A stretch of 7,011 bases of DNA, taken from positions 1 to 7,011 of the forward strand of contig JACCTM010000496.1 in the NCBI GenBank assembly GCA_013812385.1. Reading direction: 5' to 3'. Within the stretch, counting starts at the first letter, position 1. Each line of letters opens with the position of its first letter. The notes beneath the pieces are model-generated. The model was not told the origin of the DNA. It made no database searches and saw only the letters and a list, made by a program, of their open reading frames with translations. The position numbers and the translations under genes are program-made. The stretch is from Geodermatophilaceae bacterium. GTDB lineage: Bacteria; Actinomycetota; Actinomycetes; Mycobacteriales; Geodermatophilaceae. Of this stretch, positions 1 through 5,459 are shown one piece after another.

Positions 1-1892
1 GCCGGGAAGATCCGCTTGTCGGCAAGGCGCCGGTCGAGCTTGAGCTCAGCGTTACCGGTGCCCTTGAACTCCTCGAAGATGACCGTGTCGCCGGTCGACC
101 CGGTTTCCACCAGCGCGGTCGCGAGGATGGTGAGCGAGCCACCGTTCTCGATGTTGCGGGCCGCACCCAGGAATCGCTTGGGCGGGTAGAGCGCGGTCGA
201 GTCGACGCCACCGGACAGGATCCGTCCGCTGGCCGGTGAGGAGTTGTTGTAGGCCCGGCCGAGGCGGGTGATCGAGTCCAGCAGGACGACCACATCGTGG
301 CCCATCTCGACGAGCCGCTTGGCCCGCTCGATGGATAGCTCCGCGACCGTGGTGTGGTCAGTCGGCGGCCGGTCGAAGGTGGAGGCGATGACCTCGCCCT
401 TCACCGAACGCTGCATGTCGGTTACTTCCTCGGGCCGTTCGTCGATCAGGACGACCATGAGGTGGCACTCCGGGTTGTTCTGCGTGATCGCGTTCGCGAT
501 CGACTGCAGAACCATCGTCTTACCCGCCTTGGGCGGGCTGACGATCAAAGCGCGCTGGCCCTTGCCGATCGGCATGACCAGGTCGATCACCCGAGTGGTC
601 AGCTGCTCGGCAGTGGTCTCCAACCTCAGGCGATCCTGGGGGTAGAGCGGGGTCAGCTTGTGAAACTCCGGCCGCTTGCGCGCTTCGTCGGGGTCGAGCC
701 CGTTGACCTTGTCGAGCCGAACCAGGTTGTTGTACTTGTCCCGGCGGTCGGTCTCCCGCGGCTGGCGGATCGCACCGGTGACGGCGTCACCTCGCCGCAG
801 TCCGTGCTTGCGCACCTGCTGCAGCGACACGTAGACGTCGTTGGAGCCGGTGAGGTAGCCGGTCGTACGGATGAAGGCGTAGCTGTCCAGCACATCGAGG
901 ATGCCCGCGACCGGGATCAGGACATCGTCCTCGGAGATCGCCGGCTCGGGCTCGTTGCCGGCGAACCGATCCCGGACGCCGCCGGAGCGCCGGTTGCGGT
1001 CGCGATAACGACGGCCGCGTCGGCGACTACCCCCCTCGAAGTCATCTTCGTCGGGGCGGTCCGGACCGCGGTCGTTGTCCCGGTTGTTCTCCCGGTCCCG
1101 GTTGTTCTCCCGGTTGCTGGTTCGGTCGTTGCGGTTGTTGCGCCCGCTGTTGTCCTGGCTGCCTCTGTTGTCCTGGCTGCCACGGTTGTCCTGGCTGCCT
1201 CTGTCGTTGCGGCTCGTGGCGGCGCGGTTCTCCTCGCCGCGGGTGTCCTCGCCGCGATTGCCGGTGCCTCGGCTCTCGCCCGCGCGGTTGCCACGTCGGT
1301 CCGACCCGGACTCGTCACGCTCAGCGGCGGCACGGTCGGTGTTTGCCCGGCTACCGGAGCGCTCGTTGCGTTCGCTGCCCTCACCGCGTACCCGGCGCGT
1401 AGCGGTGGCACTGTTGGCCGTCTGGACCGTGGCGCTGCGCTGGCCGTTGGCCGCTGCCGGCGCGCTGGCTGGCGCCGTCGAGCCGCCGTTCCGGTCAGCG
1501 CCGAGGCCGAGCGCGGTCTGGCCGGCATCGATGTCCTGCCCCGCCTGACTGTCCCGGGCGGTGCTGGCGGTGCCGGCGGCGCGATGACTACCTGCGCCGT
1601 CGCCGCCGTTCCCGGACTGGACCGCCTTGATCGCGGTCAGCAGGTCGCCCTTTCGCATCTTGGTGGTGCCGCTGATGCCGAGCTGACCCGCCAGCTGTTG
1701 CAGCTCGGGTAGCAGCATCCCGGTCAGGCCGCTCGCACGGCGCCGGGGCTTGGCTTCGGTATCGGAGGCTCCCGCGGTGCTTGGGCTGACGGCGGCGGCG
1801 CCATTCGACGAGGTGTCGGGACGTTGCTCGCCTGCCCCGTTTCGCTGAGGCCCAGTGGCCTCCGGCGTCACGAGGTCTGTGGTTTCTGTCAC
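1..1892 (-). CDS. rho: Transcription termination factor Rho, actinobacterial type with large N-terminal insertion (3' end cut by window edge)
   Basis: Rho is a hexameric RNA-dependent ATPase/helicase that binds nascent C-rich RNA and ends transcription. The frame is open for 630 codons from a GTG at 1892 to base 1, where the window ends. By alignment from memory with E. coli Rho (419 aa), about 60 C-terminal residues, including the arginine finger region, lie outside. Domains in order: helix bundle (about residues 54-94, with LLPELQQLA and KMRKGDLLTAI); low-complexity insertion (about 95-315); OB-fold primary RNA-binding domain (about 320-400, YAFIR at 338-342 matching E. coli FGFLR); ATPase core with Walker A PPKAGKT (453-459), DERPEEVTDMQR (484-495), Walker B VVVLLDSITR (534-543), Q-loop region ASGRILSGGVD (554-564) and R-loop EEFKGTGN (607-614). 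The GTG start has a strong Shine-Dalgarno 7 nt upstream (1900-1908). Identity is certain from the core; the start is well supported. Confidence 0.97.
   Translation of the reverse strand, partial: MTETTDLVTPEATGPQRNGAGEQRPDTSSNGAAAVSPSTAGASDTEAKPRRRASGLTGMLLPELQQLAGQLGISGTTKMRKGDLLTAIKAVQSGNGGDGAGSHRAAGTASTARDSQAGQDIDAGQTALGLGADRNGGSTAPASAPAAANGQRSATVQTANSATATRRVRGEGSERNERSGSRANTDRAAAERDESGSDRRGNRAGESRGTGNRGEDTRGEENRAATSRNDRGSQDNRGSQDNRGSQDNSGRNNRNDRTSNRENNRDRENNRDNDRGPDRPDEDDFEGGSRRRGRRYRDRNRRSGGVRDRFAGNEPEPAISEDDVLIPVAGILDVLDSYAFIRTTGYLTGSNDVYVSLQQVRKHGLRRGDAVTGAIRQPRETDRRDKYNNLVRLDKVNGLDPDEARKRPEFHKLTPLYPQDRLRLETTAEQLTTRVIDLVMPIGKGQRALIVSPPKAGKTMVLQSIANAITQNNPECHLMVVLIDERPEEVTDMQRSVKGEVIASTFDRPPTDHTTVAELSIERAKRLVEMGHDVVVLLDSITRLGRAYNNSSPASGRILSGGVDSTALYPPKRFLGAARNIENGGSLTILATALVETGSTGDTVIFEEFKGTGNAELKLDRRLADKRIFP
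1077..1112 (-). repeat. Perfect 18-bp tandem duplication in the rho insertion (RENNRD x2)
   Basis: The two 18-bp units at 1077-1094 and 1095-1112 are identical. Read on the minus strand they encode RENNRD twice (Rho residues 261-272). They lie in the arginine/asparagine-rich disordered insertion and keep the reading frame. The lack of any silent difference suggests a recent duplication or ongoing slippage. Confidence 0.9.
1149..1202 (-). repeat. 18-bp tandem repeat, three copies, in the rho insertion (RGSQDN x3)
   Basis: Three consecutive 18-bp units (1149-1166, 1167-1184, 1185-1202) encode the hexapeptide RGSQDN three times (Rho residues 231-248). The outer copies are identical. The middle copy differs at three adjacent bases on the plus strand (acg instead of tct), which only changes an Arg codon from AGA to CGT. 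The peptide is therefore unchanged. A degenerate fourth unit may follow on either side. Confidence 0.92.
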
Positions 1893-2113
1893 GTACAGGT
1901 CCTTCCCTGCGGTGTGTGTCTGCTGCGCGTACTGCACAACTGGTGGTGCGCCCGAGTCGTGGGGCGGCACGGAGCCGCTGGCCTGTTCCGTTGACGAGAA
2001 GTCAAAGGCTGAAGCCTGATCGGGACGATGCGAAGCTTTCGCGGCGGCGGCGAGAATGTTAACGACGCAGGCGGTGTGCTCCGCGTGAGGCACGCCCGTG
2101 GGGGCGGCGACAC
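1889..2113 (-). CDS. Possible upstream ORF in the rho leader (74 codons, doubtful)
   Basis: A frame opens on GTG at 2113 and stops with TGA at 1891-1889, so its stop overlaps the rho GTG start in a GTGA arrangement typical of translational coupling. The peptide is rich in Arg, Pro, Ser and Thr and resembles no family I know. Against it: about 72% G/C at third positions, clearly below the neighbouring genes; a TTA codon; and no visible Shine-Dalgarno before 2113. The proposed -10 element lies only 4 nt upstream of this GTG, so translation would have to be leaderless or nearly so. A shorter version starting at an internal TTG is possible. Treat it as a candidate only. Confidence 0.2.
   Translation of the reverse strand: MSPPPRACLTRSTPPASLTFSPPPRKLRIVPIRLQPLTSRQRNRPAAPCRPTTRAHHQLCSTRSRHTPQGRTCT
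1900..1908 (-). promoter_or_regulatory. Ribosome binding site of rho
   Basis: On the minus strand the stretch reads AGGGAAGGA and ends 7 nt before the GTG at 1892. It is the best Shine-Dalgarno match in the window. It selects this GTG over the in-frame GTG nine codons later (VTETTDLV) as the start of rho. Confidence 0.8.
1964..1978 (-). repeat. Small hairpin in the rho leader
   Basis: There is a perfect 5-bp GC-only stem (arms 1964-1968 and 1974-1978) with a 5-nt loop, about 70 nt upstream of the rho start. A stem this short is expected by chance in GC-rich DNA, so it matters only as part of the leader structure. Confidence 0.35.
1991..2042 (-). repeat. Cluster of three small perfect inverted repeats in the rho leader
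   Basis: Three perfect 5-bp stems lie within 52 bp: 1991-1995 with 2001-2005 (TTGAC/GTCAA, 5-nt loop), directly abutting 2006-2010 with 2013-2017 (AGGCT/AGCCT, 2-nt loop), and 2030-2034 with 2038-2042 (GCGAA/TTCGC, 3-nt loop). The first two share a border, giving two stacked hairpins. None is followed by a run of U, so they are not classical terminators. They may fold as part of a structured leader RNA, or the AGGCTTCAGCCT near-palindrome could be a protein site. The very tight loop makes RNA pairing of that one less likely. Confidence 0.4.
2056..2061 (-). promoter_or_regulatory. Alternative -10-like element in the rho leader
   Basis: On the minus strand the hexamer reads TAACAT, fitting the actinobacterial TAnnnT pattern and matching 4 of 6 bases of TATAAT. 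It lies in the only AT-richer patch of the gap. I see no matching -35 about 17 bp upstream, though -35 elements are often weak in this group. If used, it would give a leader of roughly 155 nt. Confidence 0.25.
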
Positions 2114-2140
2114 CGTAAGCCTAGACGGAGGGTGTCACCG
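2105..2140 (-). repeat. 10-bp inverted repeat at the end of thrB, around the candidate rho -10
   Basis: The arms 2105-2114 and 2131-2140 pair over 10 positions with a single G-T wobble and a 16-nt loop. The thrB stop codon (2135-2137) lies in the upstream arm. No U-run follows, so as a terminator it would be of the U-tract-free type often proposed for actinobacteria. Equally it could be an operator, because the candidate -10 of rho is in the loop. Position right after the last operon gene favours a terminator role; this is inference. Confidence 0.5.
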
Positions 2141-2147
2141 TGCACAA
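2118..2147 (-). promoter_or_regulatory. Candidate rho promoter (-35 TTGTGC, 18-bp spacer, -10 TAGGCT)
   Basis: The -35-like hexamer at 2142-2147 lies in the last codons of thrB. The -10-like hexamer at 2118-2123 fits TAnnnT. The 18-bp spacing is suitable for a primary sigma factor. Transcription would start near 2111-2112, giving a leader of about 220 nt. The match is moderate (3 of 6 bases in each box). The -10 sits inside the loop of the inverted repeat at 2105-2140. Confidence 0.4.
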
Positions 2148-3094
2148 CAGGGGTCGCCCCGGCCGTATTCCCCACTGCCCGGAACCTCCCTCGCCTCGAC
2201 TCCGACCGAGACGTCGAGCCGCTGTCGACTCCATCCCGGCGGCAGCGGCACCGCTTCAGGGCGCGCCGCGCCGGCGCAGGACAACGCCAACACACTTGGG
2301 CCAGCCCCCGAAACGACGGCGGCAATGCCCACGCCCCGCAGAGCCTCGAGCAGTGTCATGGTCTGGGGCATCGCGGTGGAACGGTACTTCTGGTGCAGGC
2401 GGTCCTCGGTCGCCTCGAAAAGGAGGTCCGGTGCCGACGTCAAGGCGTGAATCAGCAGGGCACTGCGTCCGGAATTGAATGCCGCGTCCACATGCGGAAC
2501 GCTGGTGGGCAACAGCCCGCGTGCGGCGTCGGTGGACAGCTCGGACTCGGGTACGAACAGCACCGGTCCGACGTCAGGATGAACCGGCAAGGCAACCGCC
2601 GCCGCACCCTGAGCGCCCTGCCAGCTGATCGCGAGTCCGCCGTAGACACAGGCAGCGACGTTGTCCGGATGACCCTCGATTCCCGCGGCCACTGCCAGGA
2701 TCTGAGCAAGATCCAACCGAGCGTGCCCGGGAGCGAGCATCCAGGCGGCCACCACCCCCGACGTGATCGTGGCCGCCGACGATCCGAGGCCACGCCCCTG
2801 AGGGATCGAGTTGCGTACCCGAAGCTCGACTCCCCGGACTGACACCCCGAATTCCAGCGCCGCCTTGCGCATCGAAGCCAGCAGCAGGTGCCGATCGTCG
2901 CGCGGCAAGGAGTCGGTACCGATGCCGGCGATCTCGACCACGACCTTGTCGTCGGATCGCATCGCAATCTCGATCTCGTCGTACAGGGTCAGCGCCAGGC
3001 CGAGGCAGTCGAATCCCGGTCCCAGATTCGCAGTGGTCGCTGGCACGCGTACGCGCACCGTGGCTGGAGCGGCCGGCTCGGCCTGCGCGGACAC
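2135..3094 (-). CDS. thrB: Homoserine kinase ThrB
   Basis: ThrB phosphorylates L-homoserine with ATP to give O-phospho-L-homoserine, the substrate of ThrC. It is a cytoplasmic GHMP-family kinase. From the GTG at 3094 the protein has 319 residues, the usual family length. Visible motifs: N-terminal VPATTANLGPGFDCLG (17-32); the GHMP phosphate-binding loop PQGRGLGSSAA (98-108); EGHPDNVAA (140-148); and the C-terminal glycine-rich SGAGPSVLAL (262-271). I chose the GTG because the conserved ATVRVRVPAT block begins only 11 residues later and the codon lies five bases after the thrC stop. The ribosome binding site is weak (GGA about 9 nt upstream), so translation probably depends on ribosomes finishing thrC. 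An in-frame CTG overlapping the thrC stop is a less likely start. The last residues (GDPCCAR) are not a family feature I recognise. Confidence 0.95.
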   Translation of the reverse strand: MSAQAEPAAPATVRVRVPATTANLGPGFDCLGLALTLYDEIEIAMRSDDKVVVEIAGIGTDSLPRDDRHLLLASMRKAALEFGVSVRGVELRVRNSIPQGRGLGSSAATITSGVVAAWMLAPGHARLDLAQILAVAAGIEGHPDNVAACVYGGLAISWQGAQGAAAVALPVHPDVGPVLFVPESELSTDAARGLLPTSVPHVDAAFNSGRSALLIHALTSAPDLLFEATEDRLHQKYRSTAMPQTMTLLEALRGVGIAAVVSGAGPSVLALSCAGAARPEAVPLPPGWSRQRLDVSVGVEAREVPGSGEYGRGDPCCAR

Positions 3095-3099
3095 CGGAG

Positions 3100-4173
3100 T
3101 CAGTCCAGACCGAGTGCCGTCGCGGCGGCTGCGGCATCCACGCCGATGGTCACCGGCGCGGCGGAACCGGAAATCGCCCAGTCCGGGTCCTTGAGGCCGT
3201 TTCCGGTGAGCGTGCAGACGATCCGCTGCCCCGGTTCGATCAGCCCTGCGGCGTGCGACTTGAGCAGTCCGGCGATGCTGGCCGCGGAGGCCGGTTCCAC
3301 GAAGACCGCCTCCTGCCGGGCGAGCAGGCGGTAGGCGGCGAGAATCTCGCGATCGGTCACGGCGTCGATCCGTCCGCCGCTCTCGTCCCGAGCCCGCTCG
3401 GCCTTTGTCCAGGAGGCGGGGTTTCCGATCCGGATCGCGGTGGCGATCGTCGAAGGTTGGTCCACGACGCGCCCGAGCACGATGGGCGCCGCACCCGCGG
3501 CCTGGAAACCGAACATCCGCGGACGCGACGAGGCGATCCCGTCGTCGGCGTACTCGACGTAGCCCTTCCAGTACGCGGTGATGTTCCCCGCGTTGCCGAC
3601 CGGAAGGCAGTGGATGTCCGGTGCGTCGCCCAGGGCGTCGACGATCTCGAAGGCAGCGGTCTTCTGACCTTCCACGCGGTAGTCGTTGACGCTGTTCACC
3701 AGACTCACCGGGTAATCCTGGGCGAGCTTGCTGGCCAGCGCGAGGCAGTCGTCGAAGTTGCCGTCGACCTGGAGCAGTCGGGCACCGTGGACCAGCGCTT
3801 GCGCGAGCTTGCCCAAGGCGATCTTGCCCCGTGGCACGAGCACCGCGCAGAGCATGCCGGCGCGAGCAGCGTAGGCGGCTGCGCTGGCACTGGTGTTGCC
3901 GGTGGAGGCGCAGATCACGGCCTCGGCGCCTTTTTCGGCGGCATGGCTGATCGCCATCGTCATCCCACGGTCCTTGAACGACCCGGTCGGGTTGAGCCCC
4001 TCCACCTTGAGATAGACTTGGCAGCCGGTCCGATCGGAGAGCACGCGGGCCGGCAGCAGCGGCGTGCCGCCCTCGTACAAGGTGATGTTCGGAGTGGCGT
4101 CGCTGACCGGGAGGCGATCCCGGTACGCCGCGATCACCCCACGCCATGGCTCGAGCCTGCGAGTGGCTGGCAT
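3100..4173 (-). CDS. thrC: Threonine synthase ThrC
   Basis: ThrC is a PLP enzyme that converts O-phospho-L-homoserine and water to L-threonine and phosphate. The 357-residue protein is of the shorter class also found in Bacillus and Mycobacterium, not the longer E. coli/yeast class. Motifs: substrate segment YEGGTPLL (33-40); the PLP-lysine motif GSFKDRGM (64-71, Lys67 forming the Schiff base); STGNTSAS (90-97); the phosphate-binding loop GNAGN (193-197); and a C-terminal TLTGNGLKDP (321-330) facing the PLP ring nitrogen. The ATG at 4173 shares its A with the hom stop (TGATG). A GAAGG ribosome site at 4180-4184 lies 6 nt upstream. The family identity is certain. Confidence 0.97.
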   Translation of the reverse strand: MPATRRLEPWRGVIAAYRDRLPVSDATPNITLYEGGTPLLPARVLSDRTGCQVYLKVEGLNPTGSFKDRGMTMAISHAAEKGAEAVICASTGNTSASAAAYAARAGMLCAVLVPRGKIALGKLAQALVHGARLLQVDGNFDDCLALASKLAQDYPVSLVNSVNDYRVEGQKTAAFEIVDALGDAPDIHCLPVGNAGNITAYWKGYVEYADDGIASSRPRMFGFQAAGAAPIVLGRVVDQPSTIATAIRIGNPASWTKAERARDESGGRIDAVTDREILAAYRLLARQEAVFVEPASAASIAGLLKSHAAGLIEPGQRIVCTLTGNGLKDPDWAISGSAAPVTIGVDAAAAATALGLD

Positions 4174-5459
4174 CAGAGACCTTCGACGCGCATGACGCTG
4201 GTGATGTCGCGCACCATGTCCAGAGATCTCAGACCGTCCACAGTGGCCGCCAGAGCAGAGTCTGTGGCGGTATGGGTAACGATGACCAACGTTGCCTCAT
4301 CGCCTCGCCCGTCCTGGCGCACGGTCGAGATAGACACGTCGTGGAGGGCGAATTCTCTTGCCACAGCAGCCAATACGCCGGCGCGGTCGGCGACGTCCAG
4401 ACTGATGTGATAGCGCGTCGGTGTGAGGGTCATCGGGCGGATGGGCAGTGCGGCGTACGCGCTTGCGCCCGGCCCAGGTGCCCCGGCCAGCCGGTTGCGG
4501 GCGACCGCGACGAGATCGCCCAGGATGGCGCTGGCTGTCGGCTCTCCACCGGCGCCACGCCCGTAGAACATGAGTTCACCGGCGGCTTGCGCTTCGACGA
4601 AGACTGCGTTGAAGGCATCGCCGACTCCGGCCAGCGGGTGGGTGCGTGGGATCATCGCGGGGTGCACCCGTACGGCGACGCTCTCGCCGTCCGGCCCGGC
4701 GACGCGCTCGCAGATGGCCAGCAGTTTGATGGTCGAGCCCATCGCCTGGGCGCTGCGGATATCGGCGGCACTCACCGCAGAGATGCCTTCGCGGTACACG
4801 TCCTGGGTGCCGACCGGACTGTGAAAGGCCAGGCCGGCCAGGATCGCCGCCTTGGCAGCGGCATCGAAGCCGTCCACGTCAGCGCTGGGATCGGCTTCGG
4901 CGTAGCCCCGTTCACTCGCCTCGTCCAACGCCTCGGCGAAGCTGGCACCGGTGGCATCCATACGGCTCAGGATGTAGTTGGTGGTGCCGTTGACGATCCC
5001 GAGCACGCGGTGGATCTGGTCTCCGGCAAGGGATTCCCGCAGCGGGCGCAGCAGGGGGATGGCACCGGCGACCGAGGCCTCGTAGTAGAGATCGACACCG
5101 GACTCGGCGGCCAGCGCGTGCAGGGCAGCGCCTTCGTCGGCCAGGAGCACCTTGTTGGCGCTGACCACTGACTTCCCAGCCTTGACTGCGGAACGGATGA
5201 GGCCGCTGGCCGGCTCGATCCCCCCGATCACCTCGATGACGATGTCCACGTCCTCGCGGGTCACCAGCGCGGCCGAGTCGGTGGTGAGTAGATCGGACGC
5301 GATCTCCGGGTGCCGGTCGAGACGGCGTACGGCAACGCCAGCCAACTCCACGGGTCGCCCGATCCGCGCGGCGAGATCCGGTCCTTGGCTGACCAGGAGC
5401 TTGGCGACGGCCCTCCCGACCACGCCGTGGCCGAGCAGGGCAACCCGGATGGCTCTCAT
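4173..5459 (-). CDS. hom: Homoserine dehydrogenase with C-terminal ACT domain
   Basis: Hom (also named thrA in mycobacteria) reduces L-aspartate 4-semialdehyde to L-homoserine with NAD(P)H. That commits carbon to threonine, methionine and isoleucine rather than lysine. The protein has 428 residues and is monofunctional, with no fused aspartokinase. Order: Rossmann dinucleotide loop GHGVVG (10-15); SANKVLLA (100-107); GIVNGTTNYIL (154-164). The full family signature spans 181-203 (A181, G185, D190-P191, D194, G197, D199, K203), where K203 is the expected catalytic lysine. An ACT domain (about 349-428) begins YHISLDVADRAGVLA. In related enzymes this C-terminal domain mediates threonine feedback inhibition, which I infer here. 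The ATG at 5459 overlaps the lysA stop (ATGA). No Shine-Dalgarno is visible upstream, so reinitiation after lysA is likely. Confidence 0.97.
   Translation of the reverse strand: MRAIRVALLGHGVVGRAVAKLLVSQGPDLAARIGRPVELAGVAVRRLDRHPEIASDLLTTDSAALVTREDVDIVIEVIGGIEPASGLIRSAVKAGKSVVSANKVLLADEGAALHALAAESGVDLYYEASVAGAIPLLRPLRESLAGDQIHRVLGIVNGTTNYILSRMDATGASFAEALDEASERGYAEADPSADVDGFDAAAKAAILAGLAFHSPVGTQDVYREGISAVSAADIRSAQAMGSTIKLLAICERVAGPDGESVAVRVHPAMIPRTHPLAGVGDAFNAVFVEAQAAGELMFYGRGAGGEPTASAILGDLVAVARNRLAGAPGPGASAYAALPIRPMTLTPTRYHISLDVADRAGVLAAVAREFALHDVSISTVRQDGRGDEATLVIVTHTATDSALAATVDGLRSLDMVRDITSVMRVEGL
4180..4184 (-). promoter_or_regulatory. Ribosome binding site of thrC within the end of hom
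   Basis: On the minus strand GAAGG lies 6 nt before the thrC ATG, inside the last codons of hom. It supports the ATG at 4173 and, with the TGATG junction, suggests both fresh initiation and coupling to hom translation. Confidence 0.6.

Larger units (their letters stand above)
1893..2134 (-). other. thrB-rho intergenic region and presumed rho 5' leader (242 bp)
   Basis: This is the only non-coding gap of note. Read toward rho it contains, in order: the right part of a 10-bp inverted repeat, a possible -10 element, a GC-rich stretch, a short AT-richer island around 2056-2061, a cluster of small perfect hairpins (1991-2042), another small hairpin (1964-1978), a CA-rich segment and the rho Shine-Dalgarno. 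A leader of about 200 nt is longer than translation requires. Rho is known to control its own synthesis by premature termination in its leader in enteric bacteria; whether that happens here is inference. Confidence 0.6.

Noticed and set aside
1149..1202. Short direct repeats considered as a CRISPR array
   Set aside because: The units are contiguous with no spacers, only 18 bp long, in frame, and code for a hexapeptide inside rho. No cas genes are nearby.
917..1528. 203-codon minus-strand frame within rho, rich in Ala/Thr/Arg
   Set aside because: It is an out-of-frame shadow of the low-complexity rho insertion, without recognisable domains.
354..1712. 452-codon plus-strand open frame with hydrophobic Val/Ala-rich repeats opposite rho
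   Set aside because: It is antisense to the well-supported rho frame. The hydrophobic repeats are just the complement of the Arg/Asn-rich 18-bp repeats. No family motif and no ribosome site are present.
3095..4147. Apparent 351-codon N-terminal extension of ThrB, open through thrC, which would give a 670-residue protein
   Set aside because: It reads thrC in the wrong frame, giving Arg/Pro/Gly-rich nonsense typical of GC-rich shadow frames. The family length and the conserved N-terminus place the ThrB start at 3094.
3253..5171. Long plus-strand open frames (3253-4410 and 4146-5171) opposite thrC and hom
   Set aside because: They mirror the codon structure of the real genes. Their translations show no domains, and the opposite strand has complete catalytic motifs.
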